A stretch of DNA of 64,000 bases from DASXUX01 sp036504595 (GTDB taxonomy: Bacteria > Planctomycetota > SZUA-567 > H5-PLA8): contig DASXUX010000052.1 in the NCBI GenBank assembly GCA_036504595.1, positions 62,001 through 126,000 of the forward strand. Reading direction: 5' to 3'. How positions within the stretch are numbered: the first letter of the stretch is position 1; each line of letters opens with the position of its first letter. The notes under the pieces are model-generated. The model worked only from the letters and a program-made list of their open reading frames with translations, did no database searches and was not told the origin of the DNA. Positions 1 through 7,861 of the stretch are shown here, piece by piece. A program made the position numbers and the translations under genes.

Positions 1-269
1 GGAACTTCGTCAGGATGATGATAGATCATCGACGCGTAGCGCCGGATTTCGGATTCCAGCCCCGACCGCTGTGCAGGGGTCAAATGTTGCCAACTGGTAA
101 GCACGAACCCGCTGTTGCGAATGAAGTCATAATGCGTGTTTGCACGAAGTCCCGCCGCTGGCATCGCGCTTTCAGCGAGCAGGAGGTACGTGATGACCTG
201 GACAATCAGAAGGCTCAACAGCAAAGAGAGGGCGATGTGGAGCTTTCGTTTTCGCATAGGCGAAGCCAT
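1..269 (-). CDS. Membrane-anchored protein, N-terminal fragment (runs off left edge)
   Basis: The frame is open from an ATG at 269 to the window edge, giving 89 complete codons. The start is MASPMRKRKLHIALSLLLSL, a positively charged stretch followed by one hydrophobic segment (about residues 10-32), so it is a signal anchor or transmembrane helix. An extracytoplasmic part with ARG/LYS-rich and acidic residues follows. GGGGA lies about 5 bases upstream of the ATG; a second ATG at 257 is possible. It is the third gene of a same-strand cluster behind a kinase-like protein and a receiver. A sensor kinase or other membrane sensor would fit this context, but the visible part shows no domain that proves it. 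Confidence 0.7.
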   Translation of the reverse strand, partial: MASPMRKRKLHIALSLLLSLLIVQVITYLLLAESAMPAAGLRANTHYDFIRNSGFVLTSWQHLTPAQRSGLESEIRRYASMIYHHPDEV

Positions 270-387
270 ACTCGTCCCCTACCCCGTGCGCCCAAATACA
301 CCCCATCTTCCGTCAGCATAGATTGCAGCTTGGCGATTTCAATGCGCGACATCTCTACGCCAAAATTGAGCGCTGGCGCAGGTGCAG

Positions 388-777
388 CTACTGCACGGTT
401 TCACGGCAGCAGCGATTCAGCATATCCAGAAGCGTTTCGAGTTCGAAGGGTTTGGGCAGATAATGCTGCAAGCCCAGCGTGCGCGCTTTTTCGGCGGGGC
501 TCTGGCCAGCGGTCATCAGCACAACTGCAATGTCGGTTTGCTGCTGGCGAACCTGCGAGACAAAATCTCCGGCATCGAGGCCCGGCATGCGGTAATCGAG
601 GAGGATCACGGCTGGCCGGATGTCGGCGAGAATGCGCAGGGCAGCGTCGCGATTGGGAACGGCTTTGGCGCAATAGCCTTCACTGTTCAGGACCAACTCA
701 AGCGCGGTGCAAATGTCCGGCTCGTCGTCCACAATCAGCACCGTGCGGCGGTTTTGCTGGGTCTGCATATTTGACAC
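388..777 (-). CDS. Stand-alone response regulator receiver (CheY-like)
   Basis: This 129-residue protein is one receiver domain with no output domain. The acidic pair is D17-D18 (VLIVDDEPD), the phospho-acceptor is D61 (LLDYRMPG), the switch residue is T89 (LMTAG), and the conserved lysine is K109 (LPKPFE). Such single-domain regulators act through protein contacts, either in a phosphorelay or on a partner kinase. The GTG start at 777 directly abuts the TAG stop of the kinase-like gene upstream. An ATG at 768 with AGGTG about 6 bases before it is an equally good start and would remove three residues. The tight coupling indicates co-translation with the upstream protein and probably the same signalling route. 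Confidence 0.9.
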   Translation of the reverse strand: MSNMQTQQNRRTVLIVDDEPDICTALELVLNSEGYCAKAVPNRDAALRILADIRPAVILLDYRMPGLDAGDFVSQVRQQQTDIAVVLMTAGQSPAEKARTLGLQHYLPKPFELETLLDMLNRCCRETVQ

Positions 778-2199
778 CTACCCAGCGCCAACCCGCTGCA
801 GCATTTCCCTGAGGATCTGCTCAAGGGACGCATCGGGATCGTGCTGGTGCGAGTCCCAGCCGTAAACGCCATCGGTGGCACGCACGCCCGCTCCAACAAC
901 ACAGTAGGCCTGCCGGTCCTCCGGACGCTGAACGCGCGCGGCCGCGATGAGCCGCTGCGCGTCGTATTCCGTCAGGCCACCGCTGACAAAAACCAAGGGG
1001 TAGTGGCGCGCGCGCACAGCGAAGATGGCCTGCTTTCCATCGGGGACAACGGTGAGGGACAAGCGGTCTCGCGAAAGCCGCTGCAGCCGGTCCAACTCCT
1101 GCGGCTCCAACCCGGCGGCCAGGCCGGCAGGCTGCCCGGACTGCGGCGTCGCGCCCGTGCCCGCTCGCCGCTGCACCGGCAGGTAAATCAGGTAGGTCGT
1201 GCCGGCGCCAGGTTCCGTATGCGCGCGCAACACGCCCTGGTGCGCATGGAGAATGTCGTGGAAGGCGGCCAGTTCCAGATTGACTGGCGCGTTCAGAGCA
1301 GCTCGTTCGCGGGCCTGCTGCGCGCAAGTCTTAAAAAGTATTTCCAGATCGCGGTCGCTGCTGCCCGCGCCGGCGTCCCAGAGGCGAATGCGCGCTCGCC
1401 GGTCGTCGAGGTAACGCAGGTCCAGGCCGATGGCGCCTTCGGCCGGCGTTTGTTTCAGCGAGCGGCTTAGCAGGTTGGTCAGGATTCGCAGCAGGCGCGC
1501 GCTGTCGGCTTCGACAAGAGCTGCGGACGGATCGACCTCAAGGCTGAACTGAACCTTCTTACGTTTGCAGTCGCGCTCGACGACCGTTGCAACCTGGCGC
1601 ACGATGTCGGCGAGGCTGGCGGTGGCGAGCTGCAATTCCAGCCGGTTCTCCTCGGCTTTGACCATATCCAGCACATCGGCAATGCGATCGACCTGTTTCT
1701 GCAGGCTGAAGTCGATGGTCTTCACGACATCGATCTGTTTATCGGTGAGCGGGCCGAAAACGGCGCCGGTCAACATCTGGGCGTACGTCTTGGCGGGAAG
1801 CAACCCGGCGCGCAGGTCGTGGGCGACCACATCGAGCAGTTCGCGCTCCACTTCACCGCCCTTTTCCGAATCTTCTTCGTGCAGCACAAACAACCGCTTC
1901 GCGGGCAAGCCGGCGACGCGAACGAGGTGCACGTTCTCAGGAGTGCTTTTCACCAGCAGCAACCCGGGAAGCTGATCGGGAGTAAGATCGGCGAGCGAAC
2001 GCAGGGCGGGCCCGTCAACGAGCCGCACTTCGGCGAGGACTTTCCCTTTTCCGCCTTCGTACTTGATGGAAAGCACGCGGTCGGCAACACCGCTGGAAAA
2101 GACAACAGCGCCGGAATCGTCAAAGGCGACGACCCCTTCTCCGGTCAGAACGAGCAGATCTTCAAGTGCGTCTATAGCTTGCTGGTTAAGCGGTAGCAC
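778..2199 (-). CDS. Cytosolic sensor histidine kinase-like protein, possibly a pseudokinase
   Basis: This is a 473-residue soluble protein with no membrane segment. Residues 1-110 look like a PAS-type sensor (VVAFDDSGAVVFSS). The dimerisation/phospho-acceptor box holds H127 in VVAHDLRAG. A HATPase_c-like region follows, with WDAGAGSS as the G1 box and EPGAGTTYLIYLP as the G2 end. In the N box, the Asn that normally coordinates magnesium is replaced by R246 (NLLSRSLKQTP), so ATP use is doubtful. Residues about 370-473 resemble a degenerate receiver without its acidic pocket. The GTG start has GGAGG at 2206-2210, six bases upstream. It is followed without a gap by the receiver gene, so the two probably work as a pair. 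Confidence 0.8.
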   Translation of the reverse strand: MLPLNQQAIDALEDLLVLTGEGVVAFDDSGAVVFSSGVADRVLSIKYEGGKGKVLAEVRLVDGPALRSLADLTPDQLPGLLLVKSTPENVHLVRVAGLPAKRLFVLHEEDSEKGGEVERELLDVVAHDLRAGLLPAKTYAQMLTGAVFGPLTDKQIDVVKTIDFSLQKQVDRIADVLDMVKAEENRLELQLATASLADIVRQVATVVERDCKRKKVQFSLEVDPSAALVEADSARLLRILTNLLSRSLKQTPAEGAIGLDLRYLDDRRARIRLWDAGAGSSDRDLEILFKTCAQQARERAALNAPVNLELAAFHDILHAHQGVLRAHTEPGAGTTYLIYLPVQRRAGTGATPQSGQPAGLAAGLEPQELDRLQRLSRDRLSLTVVPDGKQAIFAVRARHYPLVFVSGGLTEYDAQRLIAAARVQRPEDRQAYCVVGAGVRATDGVYGWDSHQHDPDASLEQILREMLQRVGAG

Positions 2200-2444
2200 G
2201 CAATGCCTCCATCGTCACACCGATGTTTTACCAAAAAGAAAAGTTTCTAACACGCCGCTGCGCCGAAAGGACCGCACATGCGTAATCCCGCACACGTGCG
2301 CCGTTCAAAGCCCCCTTCGCCGTGTAGTTTCTACCCGGATCGACCGTTGCAACCGACCGCGACGAGAGGGGTGCATACAACGGTCCAATGGTAAAACGAT
2401 GTGCCGCACCAAGTGTAGCCGTGCTGACCCGGTCCCTGCAACAG

Positions 2445-2981
2445 TTATTGTGGCATGGGCGGCGGCGTATCCGAACGGTTGACACGCGCCGCCATTTCTT
2501 CAGCCGAGTACTGGGGCGGTTCGGATGCGTCGGGATGCGAATGGCCGTTGCCGTGGTGTGTGGAGGCGTCTGCCACAGCACGGTATTGCAGGGCGACAGC
2601 GGTCAGAGCTTGCAGAGCGGTCTCCATGATCGTGCGCCAGGCGCCTTCGGCCGGTTTCTTCTGGGCATCAACGACTTCGACAACCATCCGCTTTGAAGCC
2701 GGGTTGATGATTCTGGGACGACGCGCAAACGCTCGGGCAAACATGCGCGCGAGGGGCGCCAGCACCAGGCCCACTCCGAACGCACTGAAGACAGCCGTCC
2801 ATGGATGCTCCTGCACGAGCTTCTGGGTCCCGCCACCGCCACTCATGAAACCGCGCAGGCCTTCGACTTCGCGCCGCATGGCCGCGCCGGCCGAATGGCT
2901 TCCCGAGCGCATGCGCAGGATGCCTTCGTTGCGGCGGGCGGTTTCCAGCCGCAGACGTTCATCATAGCTATTAAATGCCAC
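2445..2981 (-). CDS. Small membrane protein of a yqjD/yqjE-like trio
   Basis: This 178-residue protein has a charged N-terminal part, a Gly-rich linker (FMSGGGGTQK), one hydrophobic segment (VFSAFGVGLVLAPLARMF, about residues 60-85) and a hydrophilic His/Pro-rich tail. The motif before and inside the helix (EHPWTAVFSAFGVG) echoes the ESPFKSVLIAFGVG of the first gene of the trio, which suggests common ancestry. I chose GTG at 2981 because GGAGG lies at 2988-2992, six bases upstream, and the start overlaps the previous stop by 11 bases. A longer upstream frame exists but would overlap the previous gene by 68 bases. The function is unknown; a cell-envelope stress or ribosome-tethering role would follow only by analogy with yqjD. 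Confidence 0.75.
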   Translation of the reverse strand: MAFNSYDERLRLETARRNEGILRMRSGSHSAGAAMRREVEGLRGFMSGGGGTQKLVQEHPWTAVFSAFGVGLVLAPLARMFARAFARRPRIINPASKRMVVEVVDAQKKPAEGAWRTIMETALQALTAVALQYRAVADASTHHGNGHSHPDASEPPQYSAEEMAARVNRSDTPPPMPQ

Positions 2982-3417
2982 CGCCCGCCTCCTTCTCCGC
3001 GCTGCTGTGCGCCTGTGACGGCTCGTCGGCGCCGCCATAGCCGATCTGCGTATGCCACACCACGAACACTGTGATCATGGGTATACCGAAGTAGAGGAAC
3101 CCGCGGATGAGGGGCGAAAGCCATGGCAACCCGCTCAGGTCGATGGCGTACGCGATCACGGCATCCAGTAGAATGAAGCCGTACACTGCGAGCGCCGCCA
3201 ATGCCAGCAGTCCGACCAGGCCCACTCCGGCCAGTACCGCGGCCCGAGTGACCTTCATCAGCGCGATGGAGACCTGAGCATTCAGCGCCTCCAGGGCTCC
3301 GGAGTAGATGTTTGTCGCCGCGGTTCCCAATTCGTGCTGCAGGCGCTCAATCCGAGAGCCAATTCCTGCTTGCTCTTCTTGCGCCTGCGGCTTTTCCGCC
3401 GTTTCCGTAGCAGCCAT
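2971..3417 (-). CDS. YqjE-like membrane protein (putative actinobacterial holin-X / phage holin superfamily III type)
   Basis: The product is 148 residues: a hydrophilic, Gln/Glu-rich N-terminus, an amphipathic stretch (GSRIERLQHELGTAATN), then two long hydrophobic segments (about residues 58-82 and 95-120) and a polar tail. This is the layout of the YqjE/holin-X family, usually encoded just after a DUF883 protein. The ATG at 3417 follows a G-rich site (GGGGGGC) at a good distance. A longer frame upstream would overlap the preceding gene. It lies between a DUF883 protein and a third small membrane protein, with an 11-base overlap to the latter, so the three form an operon. The family's biochemical role is not established. 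Confidence 0.8.
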   Translation of the reverse strand: MAATETAEKPQAQEEQAGIGSRIERLQHELGTAATNIYSGALEALNAQVSIALMKVTRAAVLAGVGLVGLLALAALAVYGFILLDAVIAYAIDLSGLPWLSPLIRGFLYFGIPMITVFVVWHTQIGYGGADEPSQAHSSAEKEAGGGI

Positions 3418-3466
3418 ATTGCCCCCCGCTGTTGACGAGTTTGAGTTTGGACTTAAGCCCGAAGGC

Positions 3467-3703
3467 TCAGTCGCTACGGCGGAAGAACAGCATTCCAAAC
3501 AAGGCGCCGACACCGAATGCGATCAGCACGCTCTTGAAGGGGCTTTCTTTGATCATCTGAGCGCCCTGTTCGCTATATTCACCGTAAGCGCTTTGTGCTC
3601 GGCGATAGGCGGCATCTTTAAGTTCCTGCGCGCCTTCTTTGATCTTTCCAGTTGCGGCCTTGACATCTTGTTCCTGCATCTGCTCTCTAATTTGCTCAAC
3701 CAT
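3467..3703 (-). CDS. ElaB/YqjD/DUF883-family membrane-anchored protein
   Basis: The product is 78 residues: a helical, charged N-terminal two thirds (KAATGKIKEGAQELKDAAYR) and one C-terminal membrane helix (SVLIAFGVGALFGMLFF) ending RRSD. This matches the DUF883 family, whose E. coli members YqjD and ElaB tether to the inner membrane by the C-terminal helix and bind ribosomes in stationary phase. The ATG at 3703 has AAGGA seven bases upstream; ten further upstream codons are probably untranslated. It is the first gene of the trio that continues with the YqjE-like protein. Confidence 0.85.
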   Translation of the reverse strand: MVEQIREQMQEQDVKAATGKIKEGAQELKDAAYRRAQSAYGEYSEQGAQMIKESPFKSVLIAFGVGALFGMLFFRRSD

Positions 3704-3779
3704 AATTATTTCCTTCCCATGTAAAGCGGCCACTGCACGCGCGTGATGTTCAACAAGCGCTGTGCCGGAGTTGGTAATT

Positions 3780-3861
3780 GGTGAGTGGGACTTGGTAATG
3801 GGTGGTCTGGTGTCTGGTAGTCTGGTGGTTGCAGTTCACCATTACGAAGTGACCACTCACC
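3780..3861. repeat. Imperfect inverted repeat, family D (GGTGAGTGG...GGTAATGG arms)
   Basis: Arms at 3780-3804 and 3837-3861 are near-complementary: GGTGAGTGG then ACTT then GTAATGG in one, and the reverse complement of the same blocks in the other. The loop carries tandem GTCTGGT-type units like those at 32528-32612. It lies between the end of the phosphoesterase gene and the DUF883 gene, and one arm overlaps the phosphoesterase stop codon. Confidence 0.7.
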
Positions 3862-4528
3862 GAGTACCAGCTTTTAATTTGGCCACTTTTTCAACTATGC
3901 GCGCCAGACTTTCCTTTGTGTCCTCATCGCCGGGACGACGAGATTCCCAAAACTTAAGGCTTTTCTCACGCAGAATATCTTCAAAATCACCATTACTCTT
4001 TACGCTGCGCGGTGCGAAGGTCGTGATATCGACTTCACCGGCCCATTCGTCGCGGTGCTTGATCAGTAGCCAGCTTTTCGGGGCGCGAGTGCGGACGAGA
4101 GTCCATTGGCCCTTCAGCTTGTATCCACTCAAATCGAACTTCAGCTTCCCTTTCTTTAGAGCGGCACCCACATCCGGATCCTGGGGGGTCCAGGAACCGG
4201 TGTCCCAAAGCATGACAACGCCAGCGCCATATCCTAAAGGGATAACGCCTTCAAAGTCGGCGTAATCGAGCGGGTGATCTTCGACTTGCCGGGCCATACG
4301 CCGATCCTTTGGGTTCAGCGAAGGCCCCTTTGGAACGGCCCATGAAAGCAGCACGCCGTTGTGTTCGAGCCGGAAGTCGTAGTGAAGTTGAGTCGCGAGG
4401 TGCTTTTGAACGCAGAATATCGGCTTCTTTGCTTTCTTCTTCCGCTTCTTTGGCGTGGCCGAACCGGCGGGCTCGGGGCTGCGGGAGAAGTCGCGTTTCT
4501 TCTGATATTCACGCAGCGACTTCTTCAT
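3857..4528 (-). CDS. Stand-alone LigD-type 3'-phosphoesterase (DNA polymerase ligase N-terminal domain)
   Basis: The 223-residue protein matches the phosphoesterase (PE) module that is usually fused to LigD. In the family this module trims ribonucleotides and 3'-phosphates from DNA ends during non-homologous end joining. It opens with the typical LREYQKKRDFSRSPEP and a Lys-rich linker. Metal and catalytic residues are recognisable: H43 (KHLATQ), H49 and D51 (LHYDFRLE) and H85 (EDHPLDY). No ligase, polymerase or Ku gene lies in the window, so it acts alone or with partners elsewhere. I chose the ATG at 4528; a GTG four codons upstream (4540) is possible. Neither has a strong ribosome site. Confidence 0.88.
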   Translation of the reverse strand: MKKSLREYQKKRDFSRSPEPAGSATPKKRKKKAKKPIFCVQKHLATQLHYDFRLEHNGVLLSWAVPKGPSLNPKDRRMARQVEDHPLDYADFEGVIPLGYGAGVVMLWDTGSWTPQDPDVGAALKKGKLKFDLSGYKLKGQWTLVRTRAPKSWLLIKHRDEWAGEVDITTFAPRSVKSNGDFEDILREKSLKFWESRRPGDEDTKESLARIVEKVAKLKAGTR

Positions 4529-4718
4529 GATCACACTCACGATGAGCTATTTGCCTTTCGTTTCGGCGCCAAGGAGAGCGCGGGCAGAGCGCGATAGAAA
4601 CTTTCTAAAACTTTCGCTTTTTCGTATTGGAAGCGCGCCTCTAGGCAGTTCAAGTATTCATCGGCGTGTGTGAGAATTGGCGGGCGCGCACATCATCTCT
4701 CCTGAATCTAGTCCAACG

Positions 4719-6038
4719 ATGCTAACGGCAACTGAAAGACCAGTTCTGGTCGATCGGCCGCATCCCGCGATCAGCGAACAGTTCATGTTCGCGACCGGGA
4801 TCGAGTGTAGTTGTCCGGTGGTGGCCGACGGCCACCGCGTTGATGAGATGGACTCCTGTGGCCACTACCATAAGTGGCAGACAGACCTGCAGCTTGTGCG
4901 TGAGATGGGCATTAAGTACCTCCGCTACGGCCCGCCCTATTACCGGATGCATCTTGGCCCAGGGAAGTACGACTGGGCTTTCTTCGATCATGTCTACGCC
5001 GAGATGGAGCGGCTTGGGATCGAGCCCCTGATCGATCTGATTCATTTTGGCGTCCCTGACTGGATCGGATCGTTTCAGAACCCGGAGCTTCCGACATATC
5101 TGGCCGAATATGCCTTGGCGTTCTCGCAGCGTTATCCGCGAATCCGGTTCTACACGCCCGTGAATGAGATCTTCGTGACGGCGGGGTTCTCGGGCGCTTT
5201 CGGCTGGTGGAACGAGCAGCTCAAGTCAGACGCGGGCTTCGTCACGGCACTGGTCAACTGCTGCAAGGCATCGCTTCAAGCTCAGCAAGCGATTCTCAGC
5301 GTCAACCCGGACGCATTGTTCGTGCACAGCGAGAGCCTGGAGTATATTCATCCGGGCGCGCCGTCGGTTGTCGAAACCGCTCGACGGTTGAACGAACGCC
5401 GCTTCCTTTCGCTCGATCTGCTTTATGCGCGCCGTCCCAGCGCCGACATGTGCCGCCTCCTGAACGAGAATGGCGTTTCGGAGAGCGAACTAGAATGGTT
5501 CATGAGCCAGGGGATGCGGCGGCACTCGGTCCTGGGCACCGATTATTACATTACGAATGAACGCATGCTCCGCCCGAACGGCGAACTCGTGGGCACTGGA
5601 GATGTGTTTGGATACTACCTGCTCGCGAAGGAGTACTACGAGCGCTACCGCGTGCCGCTGATGCACACCGAAACCAATCGCGTGTGCGAGCACTCCATCG
5701 AGTGGCTGCGGAAACAGTGGTTGAACGTGCTGCGCCTGCGCGAAGACGGCGTGCCGGTTGTTGGCTTCACGTGGTACTCGTTGACCGATCAGGTGGATTG
5801 GGATTCGGCGCTCACGCAGCCGCGCGGGCACGTGAACCCGTTGGGACTCTACGATCTGCAGCGCCGGCCTCGGCAGGTTGCCAGCGAGTACAAAGAGCTC
5901 ATCGACGCGCACAAGCATCTGCCGGCGTACGTATATGGGGCCGCGGAAAAAGCGCGAGCGCACGAGACGACGACCGTGGTGGTCGACGTGCAGCAAGGGC
6001 AGGTGTTAACGCAGACTCCAGTCGCTTTGCCGGCGTGA
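4719..6038 (+). CDS. GH1-like (beta-glucosidase family) protein
   Basis: This 439-residue (beta/alpha)8-type protein resembles glycoside hydrolase family 1. The putative acid/base is E150 in TPVNEIF (NEI instead of the usual NEP) and the putative nucleophile is E318 in LMHTETN. Conserved aromatic stretches such as GTDYYI and FTWYSLTDQVDWD support the fold. There is no signal peptide, so it is cytosolic. The N-terminal domain of the glycosyltransferase fusion at 7862-10720 is a paralogue. The two flank a UDP-galactopyranose mutase-like gene, so a role in galactofuranose-type glycan or glycolipid metabolism is likelier than free cellobiose hydrolysis; this is inference. ATG 4719 was preferred over an in-frame TTG at 4677; neither has a clear Shine-Dalgarno site. 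Confidence 0.8.
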   Translation: MLTATERPVLVDRPHPAISEQFMFATGIECSCPVVADGHRVDEMDSCGHYHKWQTDLQLVREMGIKYLRYGPPYYRMHLGPGKYDWAFFDHVYAEMERLGIEPLIDLIHFGVPDWIGSFQNPELPTYLAEYALAFSQRYPRIRFYTPVNEIFVTAGFSGAFGWWNEQLKSDAGFVTALVNCCKASLQAQQAILSVNPDALFVHSESLEYIHPGAPSVVETARRLNERRFLSLDLLYARRPSADMCRLLNENGVSESELEWFMSQGMRRHSVLGTDYYITNERMLRPNGELVGTGDVFGYYLLAKEYYERYRVPLMHTETNRVCEHSIEWLRKQWLNVLRLREDGVPVVGFTWYSLTDQVDWDSALTQPRGHVNPLGLYDLQRRPRQVASEYKELIDAHKHLPAYVYGAAEKARAHETTTVVVDVQQGQVLTQTPVALPA

Positions 6039-6097
6039 TCGCTGTGGCCATGTTCGTCCCGCGTGATCTTCTCCGATTCTCATCTGCACTGCTGGAA

Positions 6098-6115
6098 ACT
6101 GCGCTAAAGCGCAGT
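6098..6115. terminator. Short perfect hairpin downstream of the GH1-like gene
   Basis: ACTGCGCT-AA-AGCGCAGT is a perfect 8-bp inverted repeat 60 bases after the stop codon at 6038. There is no run of T after it, so it may be a processing or weak termination site. Confidence 0.4.
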
Positions 6116-6137
6116 CAAGGCCCCCATTAGCTGTAGC

Positions 6138-6181
6138 GCACGCTTGAGTTCGCGCAAAAGGACGCGCGAACACAAGCGTGC
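6138..6181. terminator. Strong bidirectional hairpin between convergent genes
   Basis: Arms 6138-6155 and 6164-6181 are 18 bases each with one mismatch (GCACGCTTGAGTTCGCGC against its complement) around an 8-base loop AAAAGGAC. It sits between the convergent GH1-like and mutase genes and probably ends both transcripts. It begins with GTAGCGC, like the REP elements and the palindromic element elsewhere in the window. Confidence 0.65.
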
Positions 6182-6188
6182 CACCTTT

Positions 6189-7772
6189 CTACCGTCGTTT
6201 CCCATTCGGAGATTTGATGGCGCTGTCAACGCTGCTCTGGCGGAGTGCAGTGACGCGCCGGGAGACGGCGCGGCCATGGCGCGGGTCGGCACGGCGACCG
6301 GCGGGGACGCCGGCACCACCGCGCATCGGTTTGGGGCAACCGGAACCGGCGACGGCGGGGCGTTCGTGGACGGCGGCCTGGCGGCCATCGGCGGTGGAGC
6401 GGTACTTGATGCCGATCGTTGTTTCGACTTCTCCGAGCAGCAAGCGGTTGATGAGTTCCACACCTTGCATGAGCGCGTGATCGGTGTTGCTGACCTCATA
6501 TTTCCACATACCGAAACGTCCGCGGCTGTAAATCTCCTGCGCCTCCAGCCACGGGATCACTTTTTCAAGGATGCGATCCCGCTCGATGCTGGGCGTCGGG
6601 TAGCCGTAGGGCGCGTCGAGCAGCCACGTATCGACGATGTCGTCGCGGTCCTTCTGTACAATCAAGCCGGCATTGACGAGTCCCGCAATCGTTTCCTCGA
6701 TGATGCCGTTCTTGTCCACGGGCTTAAACTCGCTGTAGCTGGTTTCGCACAGTAGCGAGTAATGCGTGGCGTTATCGGGAGTCATGTGGGGAGAATAATT
6801 GCTCAAGTACGTCACGCGGTAGAACGGGCAATTGCTCTCCGGGAAATACATCCAGCTCTTCTTCGAAGGACAGGGCTGTTTGATGCCGATGCCGACCATG
6901 TAATCGCCGGAATGCCTCAGGCTGCCAGCGGCGTCGGCGATGCTCTCCGGCACGTCCCCCCGCAACACGTTGTTGACGAGTATGTCGATCGGCATCGCGC
7001 TGATGAGCACGTCATACGGAACGATGTCGCCGGATTTGAAGTGGATGCTCTTGTTCTCGAAATCGATCTGGCTCACGCGCGCGTTCAAGACGATGTGTTC
7101 GTCGCCGATCGCTTTGCCGATGCGGCGGTAGTACTCGCCCGTGCCGCCATAAAGTGGGTACTTGAACATGTTGTTGGGGCCCCAGCCGTAGTCGTCATTG
7201 CCGCAGATCGCGTTCTTCAGCGCGCGATCGAAGTCGATGACGGCGACGCGTTCGCCAATCCACTCCTTATTCATCAGCGCGGGAGGATGCGCCCAGACTT
7301 TGAAGTTGTAGGGGCCCATGAAGTACTTCACGATGCCGTGCCCGAAGACGACGTTCATGAATTCCTGGAAGTTTGAGCAGTCCTGCGGCTTGTCGGGGCC
7401 GGTCTGCGCTTTGATCAGCCCGCTGAGGCACTCGTAGGCGGCTTCCTTGGGCAGGTAGCGGATATTATTCTGGAATGGATACGGCACCCAGGTGTTCATC
7501 AGGCGAATCCACGACTCGCGCGCGTTGAGCTGAAAATCGCCGGCCATCATTTTCTCGAAGCAATGATCGTAGTACTCGTAATGGCTGAAGATCACGTGTC
7601 CGCCGATATCCCAGGTGAATCCGGCGGAGTCTTTGAAACTGCTGGCCAGGCCGCCGACGTGCGGCGAGCTTTCGTAGATCGTGAAATTCTGGTGTCCAAG
7701 CTCTCTCAGCCGGTAAGCGGCGCCCAAGCCGGTGGGGCCTGCCCCGATGATGACGATGCGCCTGTTATTCAT
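6189..7772 (-). CDS. Eukaryote-type UDP-galactopyranose mutase-like flavoprotein
   Basis: This 527-residue protein has an FAD-binding Rossmann motif (IGAGPTGLG, residues 9-17), a GG doublet in SSPHVGGLASS and GGHVIFSH at 57-64. The segments YNFKVWAHPP, FKYPLYGGTGEYY, YFPESNCPFYR, YGYPTPSIERD and SRGRFGMWKYEV match what I recall of fungal (Aspergillus-type) UDP-galactopyranose mutase rather than the short bacterial Glf. The family reaction interconverts UDP-galactopyranose and UDP-galactofuranose using reduced FAD. The ATG at 7772 follows GAGGAA, replacing a much longer frame. The last 75 or so residues (after GIKYRS) are Arg/Gly/Ala-rich, resemble no part of the family, and may be a late extension. 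It lies downstream of a glycosyltransferase fusion, presumably its product's user. Confidence 0.85.
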   Translation of the reverse strand: MNNRRIVIIGAGPTGLGAAYRLRELGHQNFTIYESSPHVGGLASSFKDSAGFTWDIGGHVIFSHYEYYDHCFEKMMAGDFQLNARESWIRLMNTWVPYPFQNNIRYLPKEAAYECLSGLIKAQTGPDKPQDCSNFQEFMNVVFGHGIVKYFMGPYNFKVWAHPPALMNKEWIGERVAVIDFDRALKNAICGNDDYGWGPNNMFKYPLYGGTGEYYRRIGKAIGDEHIVLNARVSQIDFENKSIHFKSGDIVPYDVLISAMPIDILVNNVLRGDVPESIADAAGSLRHSGDYMVGIGIKQPCPSKKSWMYFPESNCPFYRVTYLSNYSPHMTPDNATHYSLLCETSYSEFKPVDKNGIIEETIAGLVNAGLIVQKDRDDIVDTWLLDAPYGYPTPSIERDRILEKVIPWLEAQEIYSRGRFGMWKYEVSNTDHALMQGVELINRLLLGEVETTIGIKYRSTADGRQAAVHERPAVAGSGCPKPMRGGAGVPAGRRADPRHGRAVSRRVTALRQSSVDSAIKSPNGKRR

Positions 7773-7793
7773 CTTGCATTCCTCACACGACGA

Positions 7794-7820
7794 GCTGCGC
7801 AACCCGGTGGTTTGCGCAGC
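7794..7820. repeat. Perfect 9-bp hairpin between glycosyltransferase and mutase genes
   Basis: GCTGCGCAA at 7794-7802 pairs perfectly with TTGCGCAGC at 7812-7820 around a 9-base loop. It lies 22 bases before the mutase start on the minus strand and may separate or pace the two genes. Confidence 0.5.
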
Positions 7821-7834
7821 ACGCCAACGAAGCA

Positions 7835-7860
7835 CGCAATCCAGGAGGATTGCGCTACAC
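7835..7860. repeat. REP-like palindrome, copy 1
   Basis: CGCAATCC-AGGA-GGATTGCG followed by CTAC; on the minus strand it reads GTAGCGCAATCC-TCCT-GGATTGCG. The same element recurs at 23044-23068 and, with a variant loop, at 28478-28497. It lies just after the stop of the glycosyltransferase fusion. Confidence 0.7.
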
Positions 7861-7861
7861 G

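Noticed and set aside
15..812. Plus-strand open frame of 265 codons at the left edge
   Set aside because: It lies opposite a receiver gene with intact motifs and a signal-anchor gene with a ribosome site; its own translation is Arg/Pro-rich with no motif.
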